Numbered from the stretch's first letter, positions 1-6,961 are shown. The stretch: DNA of 7,844 nt from Candidatus Thorarchaeota archaeon (GCA_018238825.1 JABCSP010000097.1:1-7844), one strand, 5' to 3'. Notes: generated by a model from the sequence alone, not told the origin. Numbers and translations: made by a program.

Positions 1-201
1 GGGGGGTATCCGTCTGGACGCGATGCTATGAAAGCAGCCCAGTCCGATTAAAAGAAGCTTCGAATCCTTAAGGATTTCATAATGAAAGAAGCAGGCATAG
101 AAAAAGTGGAAGATATCTGTGAGTGGGAACCAGACTTACGTGCTGACGCAATTGATATTCTGAGTATCATTAACAGAGCATCTAGAAAATGGACACACTA
201 G
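1..201 (+). pseudogene. 3' end of an unidentified gene, interrupted by an in-frame TAA
   Basis: Frame 1 is open from the window edge, reads GGYPSGRDAMKAAQSD, meets TAA at 49-51, and continues in the same frame with KKLRILKDF and so on to a TAG at 199-201. The part after the TAA looks like real protein (charged, amphipathic helices; EWEPDLRADAIDILSII at its core). The break is a single in-frame stop, not a frame change, as expected from a one-base substitution such as GAA or AAA to TAA. Alternatively an upstream gene really ends at 51 and a separate 39-codon ORF starts at ATG 82 with a weak AAGGA seven bases upstream. I do not recognise the protein family. The start lies outside the window, so whether this is a broken gene, a sequence error or two genes cannot be settled here. 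Confidence 0.35.
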
Positions 202-246
202 ATTTCACGCACTTAGTCAATGTTATTAGATAGACTAAAATCAATT

Positions 247-256
247 GAGAGAGAGA
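247..256 (+). promoter_or_regulatory. Purine-rich putative ribosome binding site of the signal peptidase gene
   Basis: GAGAGAGAGA lies seven bases before the ATG at 264. It is a purine tract rather than a clean GGAGG, so it is only a plausible Shine-Dalgarno-like element. No convincing TATA box is visible in the 62-base gap between 201 and 264. Confidence 0.3.
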
Positions 257-263
257 TAGAACC

Positions 264-848
264 ATGGAACGAGCACGTCAGACCTTGAAATGGAACCAGA
301 GGTCAGAATTAACTCAAACCCTCTTTGTCATAGCACTTGTCGTAGGAATGACACTCGGTGGTTACGGACTTTTCACAGTTTCAATGGGCACTTCAAATCC
401 ACTTGTGGTTGTTGAGAGCGAATCGATGCTTCCAACTCTAGAAGTAGGTCATTTATTGGTTCTACAAGCTCGTGCTCCAGAGCAAATCCAAGTTGGAGAC
501 ATCATTGTATTCAACGCAGGTTATCACACTAAACCAATAGTGCATAGGATTATTGAGATTCAGAATGTTACCGGGGAGTTCCATTACTATACTAAAGGAG
601 ATAATAATGCGTTATCAGATCCTGGGTACCGAGTTCATGAAGATATCATTGGAGTTGTAGTACTTGCGGTTCCATACATAGGTCATGTTACTTTGTTTCT
701 TCACGAACCATATGGATTTGCAATTGTGGTTGTACTCTTTCTGGCCCTGTTAATCCTCCCTGAATTCTTCATGAAAGACGAGGATGAAGACGAGGATAAG
801 GAAATTGATAAGCAAAACACTACAGAACAAGAAACTGGGAATGCCTAA
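264..848 (+). CDS. Signal peptidase I, archaeal/ER type (S26B)
   Basis: Membrane endopeptidase that removes signal peptides from exported preproteins on the outer face of the cell membrane. Of 194 residues, about 17-38 form the first membrane helix. The catalytic serine box follows (SESMLPT, Ser54), then the VHRI box with His94 where bacterial enzymes carry Lys, then TKGDNN (110-115) with Asp119 just downstream. This Ser/His/Asp arrangement is that of Sec11, SipW and archaeal SPases. A second helix (about 151-169) leads to a strongly acidic cytoplasmic tail (DEDEDEDKE). Length is normal for the archaeal family. Only 24 bases separate it from the next gene, which encodes a protein with a good signal peptide, so the two are probably co-transcribed. 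The family call is secure; that it is dedicated to its neighbour is an inference. Confidence 0.93.
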   Translation: MERARQTLKWNQRSELTQTLFVIALVVGMTLGGYGLFTVSMGTSNPLVVVESESMLPTLEVGHLLVLQARAPEQIQVGDIIVFNAGYHTKPIVHRIIEIQNVTGEFHYYTKGDNNALSDPGYRVHEDIIGVVVLAVPYIGHVTLFLHEPYGFAIVVVLFLALLILPEFFMKDEDEDEDKEIDKQNTTEQETGNA

Positions 849-872
849 AAGGGCGTTTGAAACCATTAGAAT

Positions 873-1874
873 ATGAACCGCTCTTCCAAACGACTAGCAA
901 TTCTCCTCATACTTGGTTTATTCACAGGATCAATGACACTTACCTTCTTCATTGATGGTGTTGATGCTTCTAGTCTGTCAATAATAGATTATGATTACGA
1001 AGGAATTGCAGCTGATTCTACACAATATTTTGCCTTATTGATTCACGGTAGTCAACCAGTAGATTTGACGGTGAACGCATCAGTTCTTGAATTTGTGGGA
1101 GCAACAGGGTGGCCTCAACTAGAATTGAAAATTTTCGAATTTCAGGATTACAATTACACTGAAAGTTATCTGGCAATATGCTGGAGTTCGAATAACTATA
1201 CATGCAGGCTCAGCTACCAAGCAGAGAACGATAGTCGATACGTACTCGCTGTCAGTAATCTCGATCCTGTTGATGATGCAGTGTACAATCTTACAATTTC
1301 GTCAACCCAAGACATTGATTTTCAATACACAGCTATGTACGAATTGGATGATGTAAGTAATCCGCAGGATAACACAATTTCAATTACCTATTTCGAAAGT
1401 ACAAATCCATACCTGTACAGACTAGAGAATTCAGGGACTTCAAGAGTTGTTGTACAATATATGTACGACACTACTGATGAAATATATTTCTTTATCATCA
1501 ACAAGGGTGAAACTTGCAATCTCTTTGTGGGACTTCTAGGAATACCGTTCTATACAGACTATCCGGATATTACTTCATTCTTAATTGATTTCGAAGACTA
1601 TGGGCAAGAAGATAGAGAGATTCTGTATTTGTGGACTATTAGCAACTACTCAACTGGCGGAACATTCGAGTGTGAATCTGGACACAGGTATAACTTCTGG
1701 ATTGATTTTGGGTACTACACACCAGACCTCTATATCATATTTGACAGCTTCGGAGAGGAAGACCTTAACTTTGATGCAGACCTTCTCGCATCAAATCCAG
1801 AAGATGAGATTTCAATAAGATTCTCATTCACAGACCCGTGGGTAGAGTTTCAAAACCTCAGTAGAGACACCTAG
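873..1874 (+). CDS. Secreted sequon-rich protein of unknown function, ending at an amber codon
   Basis: 333 residues, family not recognised. Residues 1-32 form a clear signal peptide: basic start (RSSKR), hydrophobic core (about 8-26), and a likely cleavage site V30-D31-A32 before Ser33. The mature part is acidic, rich in Tyr/Asp/Ser and apparently beta-rich. It has seven N-X-S/T sequons (Asn 68, 94, 108, 119, 139, 258, 328) and four cysteines (103, 111, 215, 267) that could form two disulfides. No catalytic motif is visible. It follows the signal peptidase gene closely and is probably its substrate. The ATG at 873 has no clear Shine-Dalgarno, consistent with translation coupled to the gene before. 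The stop is TAG (1872-1874), and the same frame continues into a membrane-anchor sequence, described separately. With that tail the protein would be 360 residues, attached to the outer cell surface. Confidence 0.85.
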   Translation: MNRSSKRLAILLILGLFTGSMTLTFFIDGVDASSLSIIDYDYEGIAADSTQYFALLIHGSQPVDLTVNASVLEFVGATGWPQLELKIFEFQDYNYTESYLAICWSSNNYTCRLSYQAENDSRYVLAVSNLDPVDDAVYNLTISSTQDIDFQYTAMYELDDVSNPQDNTISITYFESTNPYLYRLENSGTSRVVVQYMYDTTDEIYFFIINKGETCNLFVGLLGIPFYTDYPDITSFLIDFEDYGQEDREILYLWTISNYSTGGTFECESGHRYNFWIDFGYYTPDLYIIFDSFGEEDLNFDADLLASNPEDEISIRFSFTDPWVEFQNLSRDT

Positions 1875-1955
1875 AATTGGATATTGGGAATTGGAGGTAT
1901 CGTTGGTGGATCTGCGATTTTTACAATATGGTATCTTCGAAGACGATACTATTAA
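1875..1955 (+). other. In-frame C-terminal membrane anchor encoded beyond the TAG
   Basis: Directly after the TAG at 1872-1874 the frame stays open for 26 codons and stops at TAA 1953-1955. It encodes NWILGIGGIVGG, then SAIFTIWY, then LRRRYY: a Gly-rich hydrophobic helix of about 20 residues followed by three arginines. This is the usual layout of a C-terminal anchor on archaeal surface proteins (ectodomain, helix, basic stop-transfer tail). A random 26-codon extension would rarely show all of these in order. It therefore looks like the original end of the upstream gene, reached by amber decoding or readthrough, or cut off by a nonsense mutation. Nothing visible here forces one explanation. 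Confidence 0.7.
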
Positions 1956-3517
1956 CCAAATAACGAATCCACAAGTCCAGTAAATGACTCTGCAAACCCA
2001 TGTGGTAGAACTCCACTACTCGTGTCTTGAACGAATGAAGTAGCAGTATTCTCATCCATTCTAAGAATGAGCATCTTTGAGCCTAGCTCAGAAGACAACG
2101 CTTGGAACTTCACTCCCTTGGTTGCTTCAGGAACTGCAAGAATGCTTGTTTGGACAGTTTTGTCATCAAGGATTGTCTTGAGTCTTTTTCCTGCGTAGAA
2201 TGCTGCAACTCCACCACTTCGATTCCAATCCTTAACATTGGGAACATCGATTCCAATCTGATGAGTAACCCCATCCTTTGTAATCTGAAGTACTGGCGAT
2301 TTATTCTTCTGCTTAGGATCCTCGAAGATCTGTAGCTTGACCTCTGCGCCAAATGGAATTCCTGTTATAGCAAGTGCTTCAACTATTGAGTTTGTGACCA
2401 CAGTACTGGTCAACTTTATGACGTAGTCAAGTTGAGGTTCTGCTTCCTTAATGGGTTTATCAAAGAGAATCGAATCAAGTCGAGGGATGAGGAATTTGAT
2501 TGCTTCTCGTGGAACACCTTTTGAGTGTGTGAATACCTCATCAATCAGTGATTCATCAAACGGAAAGAGTGCATCAGGTGGAGCATCTATATTCTGAAGA
2601 GTCCAGTACTTGCTCATTGTTTCTTTTAGAAAGACTGCAATATCATCCCGTGTAAATAGAGCCAGTTCTACAATAGGTTCCATTCTTGATCTTGTAGGTC
2701 CATCTGCAATATTGTAGATTCGGTACCAAACATCACTCAAACATGATGCAATGATTACGACGTTCTTGAATTCATTATAGATTCTCTTTAGAATTTCAAG
2801 AAAATGTCGCTCACCTTCTTCTCCATAGGCATTGTAGGGACCCTCCATCTCATCAATAAACAGTACAAGTGGTACTTCAGATCCCTCAGTCAGAAGCTTC
2901 AGGGTTGCCAGGGTCACATCATCTTCCTCTAAAATTGTACGCACTCCAAGTCGCTCAATCTCTTTGTCACTCAGAGCATCCCCAAGGAGCCATCTTCTAG
3001 CTAAGTTTCTCGTTGCTGGATCTAGTCGGTATCTCAGCAACACCTTAACTACATCAGAGGATATTCCAGGATAGTCAACAATCAATCTCTCAAGAGCGTA
3101 GGTGTAATCATAGATTTCATGGGTTACTCCTTTCAAGCCGCCGAACTGAGTAATGAGCATGTCAACAGCATCTTCAAAGAGCTGGTCTCCTGCTTCATCA
3201 ACGATGCATGCATGTAGATGAAGTGGCACACGCACAGGAGATGGTGGTGAAGGAACATACACTGCCAAGAACTTTCCTGCCGCAAAGTAATTTTCCTGTT
3301 CTTTGAGAACCCAGTAAAGATGAGTCTTTCCAGTTCCAGCAGCTCCAAGAATTGGCTGAAATCTTGGAGTGCTATCTTTCATTGTAAAACGTACAGCACG
3401 AAAGATTGCTCTATCTGCATCTTTGTGAGGGTCTGGTACATCGATATCATCTGCGATATCACCACGGGAAACATAGCGTGTCAATGGTGGGTCTTCTCGA
3501 AGAATTTCAAAGTACAT
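1952..3517 (-). CDS. P-loop (AAA+-like) ATPase with an unassigned C-terminal domain
   Basis: 521 residues from the ATG at 3517. A Walker A motif, GAAGTGKT, lies at 58-65 (Lys64, Thr65). A Walker B strand ending in Asp222-Glu223 (VLFIDE) follows, then a sensor-1-like strand (VVIIAS, 253-258). Residues around 276-278 (RSR) are possible arginine-finger or sensor candidates. A helical lid around 318-350 ends in GVPREAIKFL, resembling the ORC/Cdc6 and AAA_16 group of ATPases. Residues about 370-521 form a separate alpha/beta domain (strands near LQIFE, HQIGIDV, TSILAV, KMLILRM) that I cannot assign. Its order of elements is loosely like a restriction-endonuclease fold, but no E-x-K motif is visible. 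There is no signal peptide or membrane segment, so it acts in the cytoplasm. No partner gene identifies its substrate. It could be a nucleic-acid remodeller, a replication-initiator-like ATPase or a defence NTPase. The start is uncertain; see the ribosome binding site at 3568-3574. Confidence 0.85.
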   Translation of the reverse strand: MYFEILREDPPLTRYVSRGDIADDIDVPDPHKDADRAIFRAVRFTMKDSTPRFQPILGAAGTGKTHLYWVLKEQENYFAAGKFLAVYVPSPPSPVRVPLHLHACIVDEAGDQLFEDAVDMLITQFGGLKGVTHEIYDYTYALERLIVDYPGISSDVVKVLLRYRLDPATRNLARRWLLGDALSDKEIERLGVRTILEEDDVTLATLKLLTEGSEVPLVLFIDEMEGPYNAYGEEGERHFLEILKRIYNEFKNVVIIASCLSDVWYRIYNIADGPTRSRMEPIVELALFTRDDIAVFLKETMSKYWTLQNIDAPPDALFPFDESLIDEVFTHSKGVPREAIKFLIPRLDSILFDKPIKEAEPQLDYVIKLTSTVVTNSIVEALAITGIPFGAEVKLQIFEDPKQKNKSPVLQITKDGVTHQIGIDVPNVKDWNRSGGVAAFYAGKRLKTILDDKTVQTSILAVPEATKGVKFQALSSELGSKMLILRMDENTATSFVQDTSSGVLPHGFAESFTGLVDSLFG

Positions 3518-3567
3518 ATTCCTGTCAAAAGTATCAGGGGTTTCTGATGGTGGACTAATAGCAAACT

Positions 3568-3574
3568 ACCTCCT
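3568..3574 (-). promoter_or_regulatory. Strong Shine-Dalgarno AGGAGGT upstream of the ATPase gene
   Basis: Read on the - strand, AGGAGGT lies about 50 bases before the annotated ATG (3517), too far to serve it. The ATPase frame is open back to a TAG right next to this site. The only initiator-like codon in that stretch at normal spacing (9 bases from GGAGG) is ATT at 3559-3557. It would add 14 residues, with SPPSETPDTFDRN leading into MYFEIL. ATT is a rare initiator. Alternatives are a site serving a short leader ORF from TTG (3564-3562, another frame), or a chance match with the ATG used through a leader lacking a good site. Confidence 0.45.
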
Positions 3575-3579
3575 AACTG

Positions 3580-3605
3580 GATTTTTTTATGTATTGTACT
3601 AATTT
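3580..3605. promoter_or_regulatory. AT-rich candidate promoter zone between the divergent ATPase and PAS genes
   Basis: The gap between the two divergent genes holds an A/T run (ATTTTTTTATG on the + strand) that reads as CATAAAAAAAT on the - strand, similar to an archaeal TATA element. It is the best TATA candidate in the gap for the ATPase direction. If used there, transcription would start near 3560, which would place the AGGAGGT site outside the mRNA. The two assignments therefore conflict. The call rests only on base composition and position. Confidence 0.25.
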
Positions 3606-3665
3606 GAATGTACCGAACTTTGAATTCGTCAAACCAGTATCATTATCTAGCAGACTTGAGTCGGT

Positions 3666-4127
3666 ATGAATCTTGTGAACCCCATGAAAGTGACACTTGA
3701 AGTTCTTGAAAAATTTGCAGAGAATCTGAACATCGGTATTGTTATTGTGGATAATGACGACAAAATTATCCTCTTCAACAAGTTGGCTGGTGAGATGTTG
3801 CAACAAGAGCCTGATTCTAGAATCGGAACTTCAATCCTCAGATGTCATGGTGAGGTTTCAGAAAAACCAGTTATGAAAATGTTTGATGATCTCAGGAACC
3901 GTGTTATGGAGCACTATGAAGGATGGGTGAATTTCAAGGGAAGAATGCTCTATGAGTACATCTACCCATTACGGGATGAAAACGGAGTTTGTCTTGGAAT
4001 AGTAGAAGAGCTCCATGATGCTTTTGAGAAATCAGAATATCTTAAGACGAAAGGTGAATGGAAGGAACTCCACATTTCAGGACTTGGTGAGAAAGCTCCT
4101 CGAAGTCCTCATGAACATGTAGCCTAA
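3666..4127 (+). CDS. Single-domain PAS sensor protein
   Basis: 153 residues, almost all one PAS domain (about 12-120). The core opens with NIGIVIVDNDDKIILFNKLAGEML (split here: NIGIVIVDNDD at 22-32, KIILFNKLAGEML at 33-45), the usual first strand pair and helix. It ends with the paired strands WVNFKGRMLYEYIYPLRD and NGVCLGIVEEL. The middle carries ILRCH (Cys60-His61), then a W..FKGR..Y...LRDE.G..LG..E pattern. This recalls the PAS domain at the C-terminus of DUF438 proteins, where a CHP motif sits in the same place. A short Ser/Pro/His tail follows. There is no kinase, DNA-binding or membrane segment, so it would sense a ligand or redox state and act through a protein partner. The ATG at 3666 is the first usable start; a second lies at 3684. 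The PAS call is firm; the ligand is unknown. Confidence 0.82.
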   Translation: MNLVNPMKVTLEVLEKFAENLNIGIVIVDNDDKIILFNKLAGEMLQQEPDSRIGTSILRCHGEVSEKPVMKMFDDLRNRVMEHYEGWVNFKGRMLYEYIYPLRDENGVCLGIVEELHDAFEKSEYLKTKGEWKELHISGLGEKAPRSPHEHVA

Positions 4128-4185
4128 AGAAACACAGTACATTACTGAAATAGTTATGAAGGGCATAGTTAAAATTTATTGAGCC

Positions 4186-5508
4186 ATGGACAGTGAATTC
4201 AATTTGGAGAATGAAGAGATTGCAGAGCAAACAAACGATGTTTCTGATAAATCCAAAGTCATGGTACTATCTGCTCTTACAGCGTTAAGCCGGCTCAGTA
4301 ATTCTTTCAGACAAATTGTTCTGTTCCTATTCGTTATCTTCATGTTTAGTGGGTCAGGAATCAATACTGATGCATTCTATGGGTTGATTGTTGCAGTTGC
4401 TGGTTATGTTCAGGCACTTACTCTCTTTCCAGCAGGAACCTTGAGTGATAAACGCGGTAGAGGAGTTGCTATTTTCATAGGAGGGCTGATTTCAGGTATA
4501 GGCTTGATTATGATGCCTTTTGCATATGACACGTTTACAGTTCTCCTACTCTATGCTCTAACTGGCGTTGGTTCAGGATTCACAATGACCTCTCTCAAGA
4601 CGCTTGTTGCAGATTACACAGAACGGGGCGAGGAAAGAACTCGTTCATATGGAATCACAATGGCTGCAGGGACCTTAGCTGCAATTGTAGGACCACTTCT
4701 TGCAGGTTACATACTTGATCCTATTGCCCTACCTGGCGTGAATCCCGAGATGTTAAGATACTCAATTGTCTTCTTCATGTGGGGTGGATTGAGAATTGTA
4801 ACTGGTGTGGTAGGTCTCATTACAGCTAGGTGGCTCCAAAAGAATATTCCAAAGAAAGTTGTACCAGAAGAAGTCGAAGAAATAGACGAGTCACCAAACT
4901 CATCTGATGCAAAAAATGATACTATCACTTCGACTCTGTTTGGTATCAGCCGCATGATTATGGGATTTAGTTCAGGAATGGTTGTTCCATATCTCATTCC
5001 GTGGATTGCTGCGACCTTCAATCCAAGCGAGGTTGTTCTTGGTAGTCTTCCAGCTATCTCAAATGTGACACTAGCCACAGGTGCTCTCTTTGTAGGACTG
5101 GCTAGTGAGCGTGTAGGTAAGGTGAAGATGATTACTGCGCTCTATATCCTTGCCCCAATTCTCACAATAGGGCTCGTTTACACACCATTCTTACTCATGG
5201 CGGTTTTCTACATTGCACGTATGGCGGTTGCCAATATGGCACAACCAGCCTCCGACTCGCTCTTTATGGGAGAAGTAAGTCAAATTAGAAGAGGGAGGTC
5301 TCTTGCACTCACTCGTATCATGTGGACATTCCCAAGACAAACAGGGACTCTTCTCACATCAATCTTACTTGGAATTGGTTTTCTTGGAACTACTACTCAA
5401 TTCGGGATAATCGTTTTCCCAATAGCTATGGCACTATATCCAATCAGTGTAATCCCAATGTACATAGCTGTTTATAGAAATCGGAAGCTGAATACCCACG
5501 GTGACTAA
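4186..5508 (+). CDS. Major facilitator superfamily (MFS) transporter
   Basis: 440 residues with about twelve membrane helices. The first six lie at roughly 41-58, 63-86, 93-112, 115-138, 156-176 and 192-214. A charged cytoplasmic loop follows (215-248, rich in Glu and Lys). The second six span about 250-428. MFS motif A sits between helices 2 and 3 (GTLSDKRGRG, 84-93), with a degenerate copy between helices 8 and 9 (GLASERVGK, 304-312), as the twofold repeat of the family predicts. The N-terminal 25 residues are acidic and cytoplasmic. This is a secondary transporter at the cell membrane; the substrate cannot be read from the sequence, and drug or metabolite export is only one possibility. 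It lies 58 bases after the PAS gene on the same strand and might share its transcript. No Shine-Dalgarno is evident before the ATG. Confidence 0.9.
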   Translation: MDSEFNLENEEIAEQTNDVSDKSKVMVLSALTALSRLSNSFRQIVLFLFVIFMFSGSGINTDAFYGLIVAVAGYVQALTLFPAGTLSDKRGRGVAIFIGGLISGIGLIMMPFAYDTFTVLLLYALTGVGSGFTMTSLKTLVADYTERGEERTRSYGITMAAGTLAAIVGPLLAGYILDPIALPGVNPEMLRYSIVFFMWGGLRIVTGVVGLITARWLQKNIPKKVVPEEVEEIDESPNSSDAKNDTITSTLFGISRMIMGFSSGMVVPYLIPWIAATFNPSEVVLGSLPAISNVTLATGALFVGLASERVGKVKMITALYILAPILTIGLVYTPFLLMAVFYIARMAVANMAQPASDSLFMGEVSQIRRGRSLALTRIMWTFPRQTGTLLTSILLGIGFLGTTTQFGIIVFPIAMALYPISVIPMYIAVYRNRKLNTHGD

Positions 5509-5548
5509 GGTTTCATCTTGACTGTAAATTATTGAAGATCTCTATTCA

Positions 5549-6949
5549 TCAATAAGCCTCTTGGAGAATTTGTAGGTAACCTTCGACATAGCTTGTTTCT
5601 GATGGGGCTGCATCTGAAATAATCTTCAAGACACAAACATATGAGCCGTAGGATTCATCTAGGGTTTCACCTAGTCCGAACCCAGTTCCACTACTTTGAT
5701 TCAACCTACCGAATACCAATTCGAAACGAATCGATTCTTCAAGTAAATTAAATTCTGCAGAATTCATCTCAAGAATTCCAAGATAGATACTCACAGTACC
5801 AGATGTATTTCCCAAAGTTTCAATAGTACATTCTAGGAAAAGCTGATTGAAGAGACCAGGATATGGAGGTTGAACATCAACATCAAAAATGACCCAAGAG
5901 CCCACTGGAATGTTCTCTCTATTCGCTGGAGTTGTATAATGAACAATCGTCGTGCTATTCATTAAGTAAGTGCTATACATCGATGCCCCAACAAACATCG
6001 AAATAAGAAGGACACCAACAACCATCGTTGTAAGACTTCTTTGTAATCTTAAACGGCGTCTGATGTGAAGAATCTCCTGAAGTTTTTCAGCAGAATCCGA
6101 AGAATCCCATGATTCCTGCTTTGGAATCATACCTTTTAGAATCGGCCAGCGAGTGGAATTCTTAGATAGAGCTCTATGTCCCGTAAAAAATAGAACGATT
6201 GAGATTGAACTTAATGTGAGGAGGGCAACTACAAGACCTTCAAGAGAAACGATAAATCCCACATATCGTACCATATCATTGGTGGACTCGAATTGATAAC
6301 CACTAAATTGGACTGCCAATGATCTAACAATATTATGTGGGCTTAGGAGGGCCAAAGTACGAGTGAGTGAATAATACCAATAGAGAGGTTCTGCACTCCA
6401 ACCTGCAATAGTAGCAATTACAATAGTAGATGCACTCCCAATTATTGTGCATAAACGTGAATCATCTGTAATGCTAGCTAAAGCAGTAGCTATGGAAGCT
6501 AAACAAATAGACACTATAAGTGAAGCGCCTAAAACTGATGGAAAGAATAAAAAGGAATAGGAGGGAATACCAAAAATAACAGGTAAAAAGAATGCATTGA
6601 GTGTAAAGATAATGGTTACGAAACTAGTAATCATAAGAGTATGAAAAACCCGAATCCGATAAGCTCTCTTTACTCCAACCTCATCTATTTTTCTCTGAAG
6701 ATAGAAGCGTGATGCACGACTACTGAAGAGAAGTCCAGCTGTCAAAAACGAGAACAGACCAGAAGCGAAGGTCATTCCTACAATATTTACAGAGTTGAGA
6801 AGATGAGCAAGATCAAAGCTCGGATCTACAGGAGTTGTAAGTAGTAGTCCCAATAATTCAGATACTGAACTGGCTATAATGATGATGACCAAATCTCGCC
6901 GAGAGATTAATGGTATTGATGCAACATCATTAATGAAACTATTATCCAT
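5549..6949 (-). CDS. ABC-2-like membrane permease with a C-terminal exported domain
   Basis: I place the start at ATG 6949 (466 residues) because GGAG lies eight bases before it; the ATG at 6982, eleven codons upstream, has no such site. About six helices come first (19-38, 54-76, 103-125, 134-157, 166-183, 235-256). Their spacing, a basic loop after the second helix (SSRASRFYLQRK), and a Ser/Pro loop before the sixth (LALLSPHNIV) resemble ABC-2 exporter permeases. A cytoplasmic linker with a basic stretch (HIRRRLRLQR, 295-304) precedes a seventh helix (about 307-328). The remaining 135 or so residues look beta-rich and exported, with sequons at Asn331, 381 and 417. No ATP-binding subunit is encoded nearby, so it would need one from elsewhere. 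The permease assignment is by resemblance and is moderate; that it is a polytopic membrane protein is certain. Confidence 0.72.
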   Translation of the reverse strand: MDNSFINDVASIPLISRRDLVIIIIASSVSELLGLLLTTPVDPSFDLAHLLNSVNIVGMTFASGLFSFLTAGLLFSSRASRFYLQRKIDEVGVKRAYRIRVFHTLMITSFVTIIFTLNAFFLPVIFGIPSYSFLFFPSVLGASLIVSICLASIATALASITDDSRLCTIIGSASTIVIATIAGWSAEPLYWYYSLTRTLALLSPHNIVRSLAVQFSGYQFESTNDMVRYVGFIVSLEGLVVALLTLSSISIVLFFTGHRALSKNSTRWPILKGMIPKQESWDSSDSAEKLQEILHIRRRLRLQRSLTTMVVGVLLISMFVGASMYSTYLMNSTTIVHYTTPANRENIPVGSWVIFDVDVQPPYPGLFNQLFLECTIETLGNTSGTVSIYLGILEMNSAEFNLLEESIRFELVFGRLNQSSGTGFGLGETLDESYGSYVCVLKIISDAAPSETSYVEGYLQILQEAY

Positions 6950-6957
6950 AATTGTAA

Positions 6958-6961
6958 CTCC
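6958..6961 (-). promoter_or_regulatory. Ribosome binding site that decides the permease start
   Basis: On the - strand, GGAG followed by eight bases leads to the ATG at 6949. The upstream ATG at 6982 has only an A/T-rich sequence before it. The shorter protein is therefore preferred. Confidence 0.5.

Noticed and set aside
1..71. Frame 3 open from the window edge to TAA 69-71
   Set aside because: Its translation (Cys/Ser-rich, VSVWTRCYESS) looks less like protein than frame 1, and it does not join to the downstream sequence.
1872..1874. Selenocysteine recoding as explanation of the in-frame stop
   Set aside because: The codon is TAG, not TGA, so selenocysteine does not apply; pyrrolysine or readthrough remain the recoding options.
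2102..2352. Open frames of 77-80 codons on both strands inside the ATPase gene
   Set aside because: They overlap the well-supported ATPase frame and their translations are low-quality (Ser/Arg/Cys-rich); shadows.
4169..4178. TATA-like TTAAAATTTA just before the MFS gene
   Set aside because: It is only seven bases from the ATG, so a start 25 bases downstream would fall inside the gene, and no good later start codon fits.
4707..5078. 123-codon open frame on the - strand inside the MFS gene
   Set aside because: It is antisense to conserved transmembrane helices of the MFS protein, has no ribosome binding site, and its translation shows no family motif; it is a by-product of the coding frame opposite.
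5509..5548. Possible bidirectional terminator between the convergent MFS and permease genes
   Set aside because: Only a weak ATCTT/AAGAT pairing with a 15-base loop and no T-run on either strand; not enough to call.
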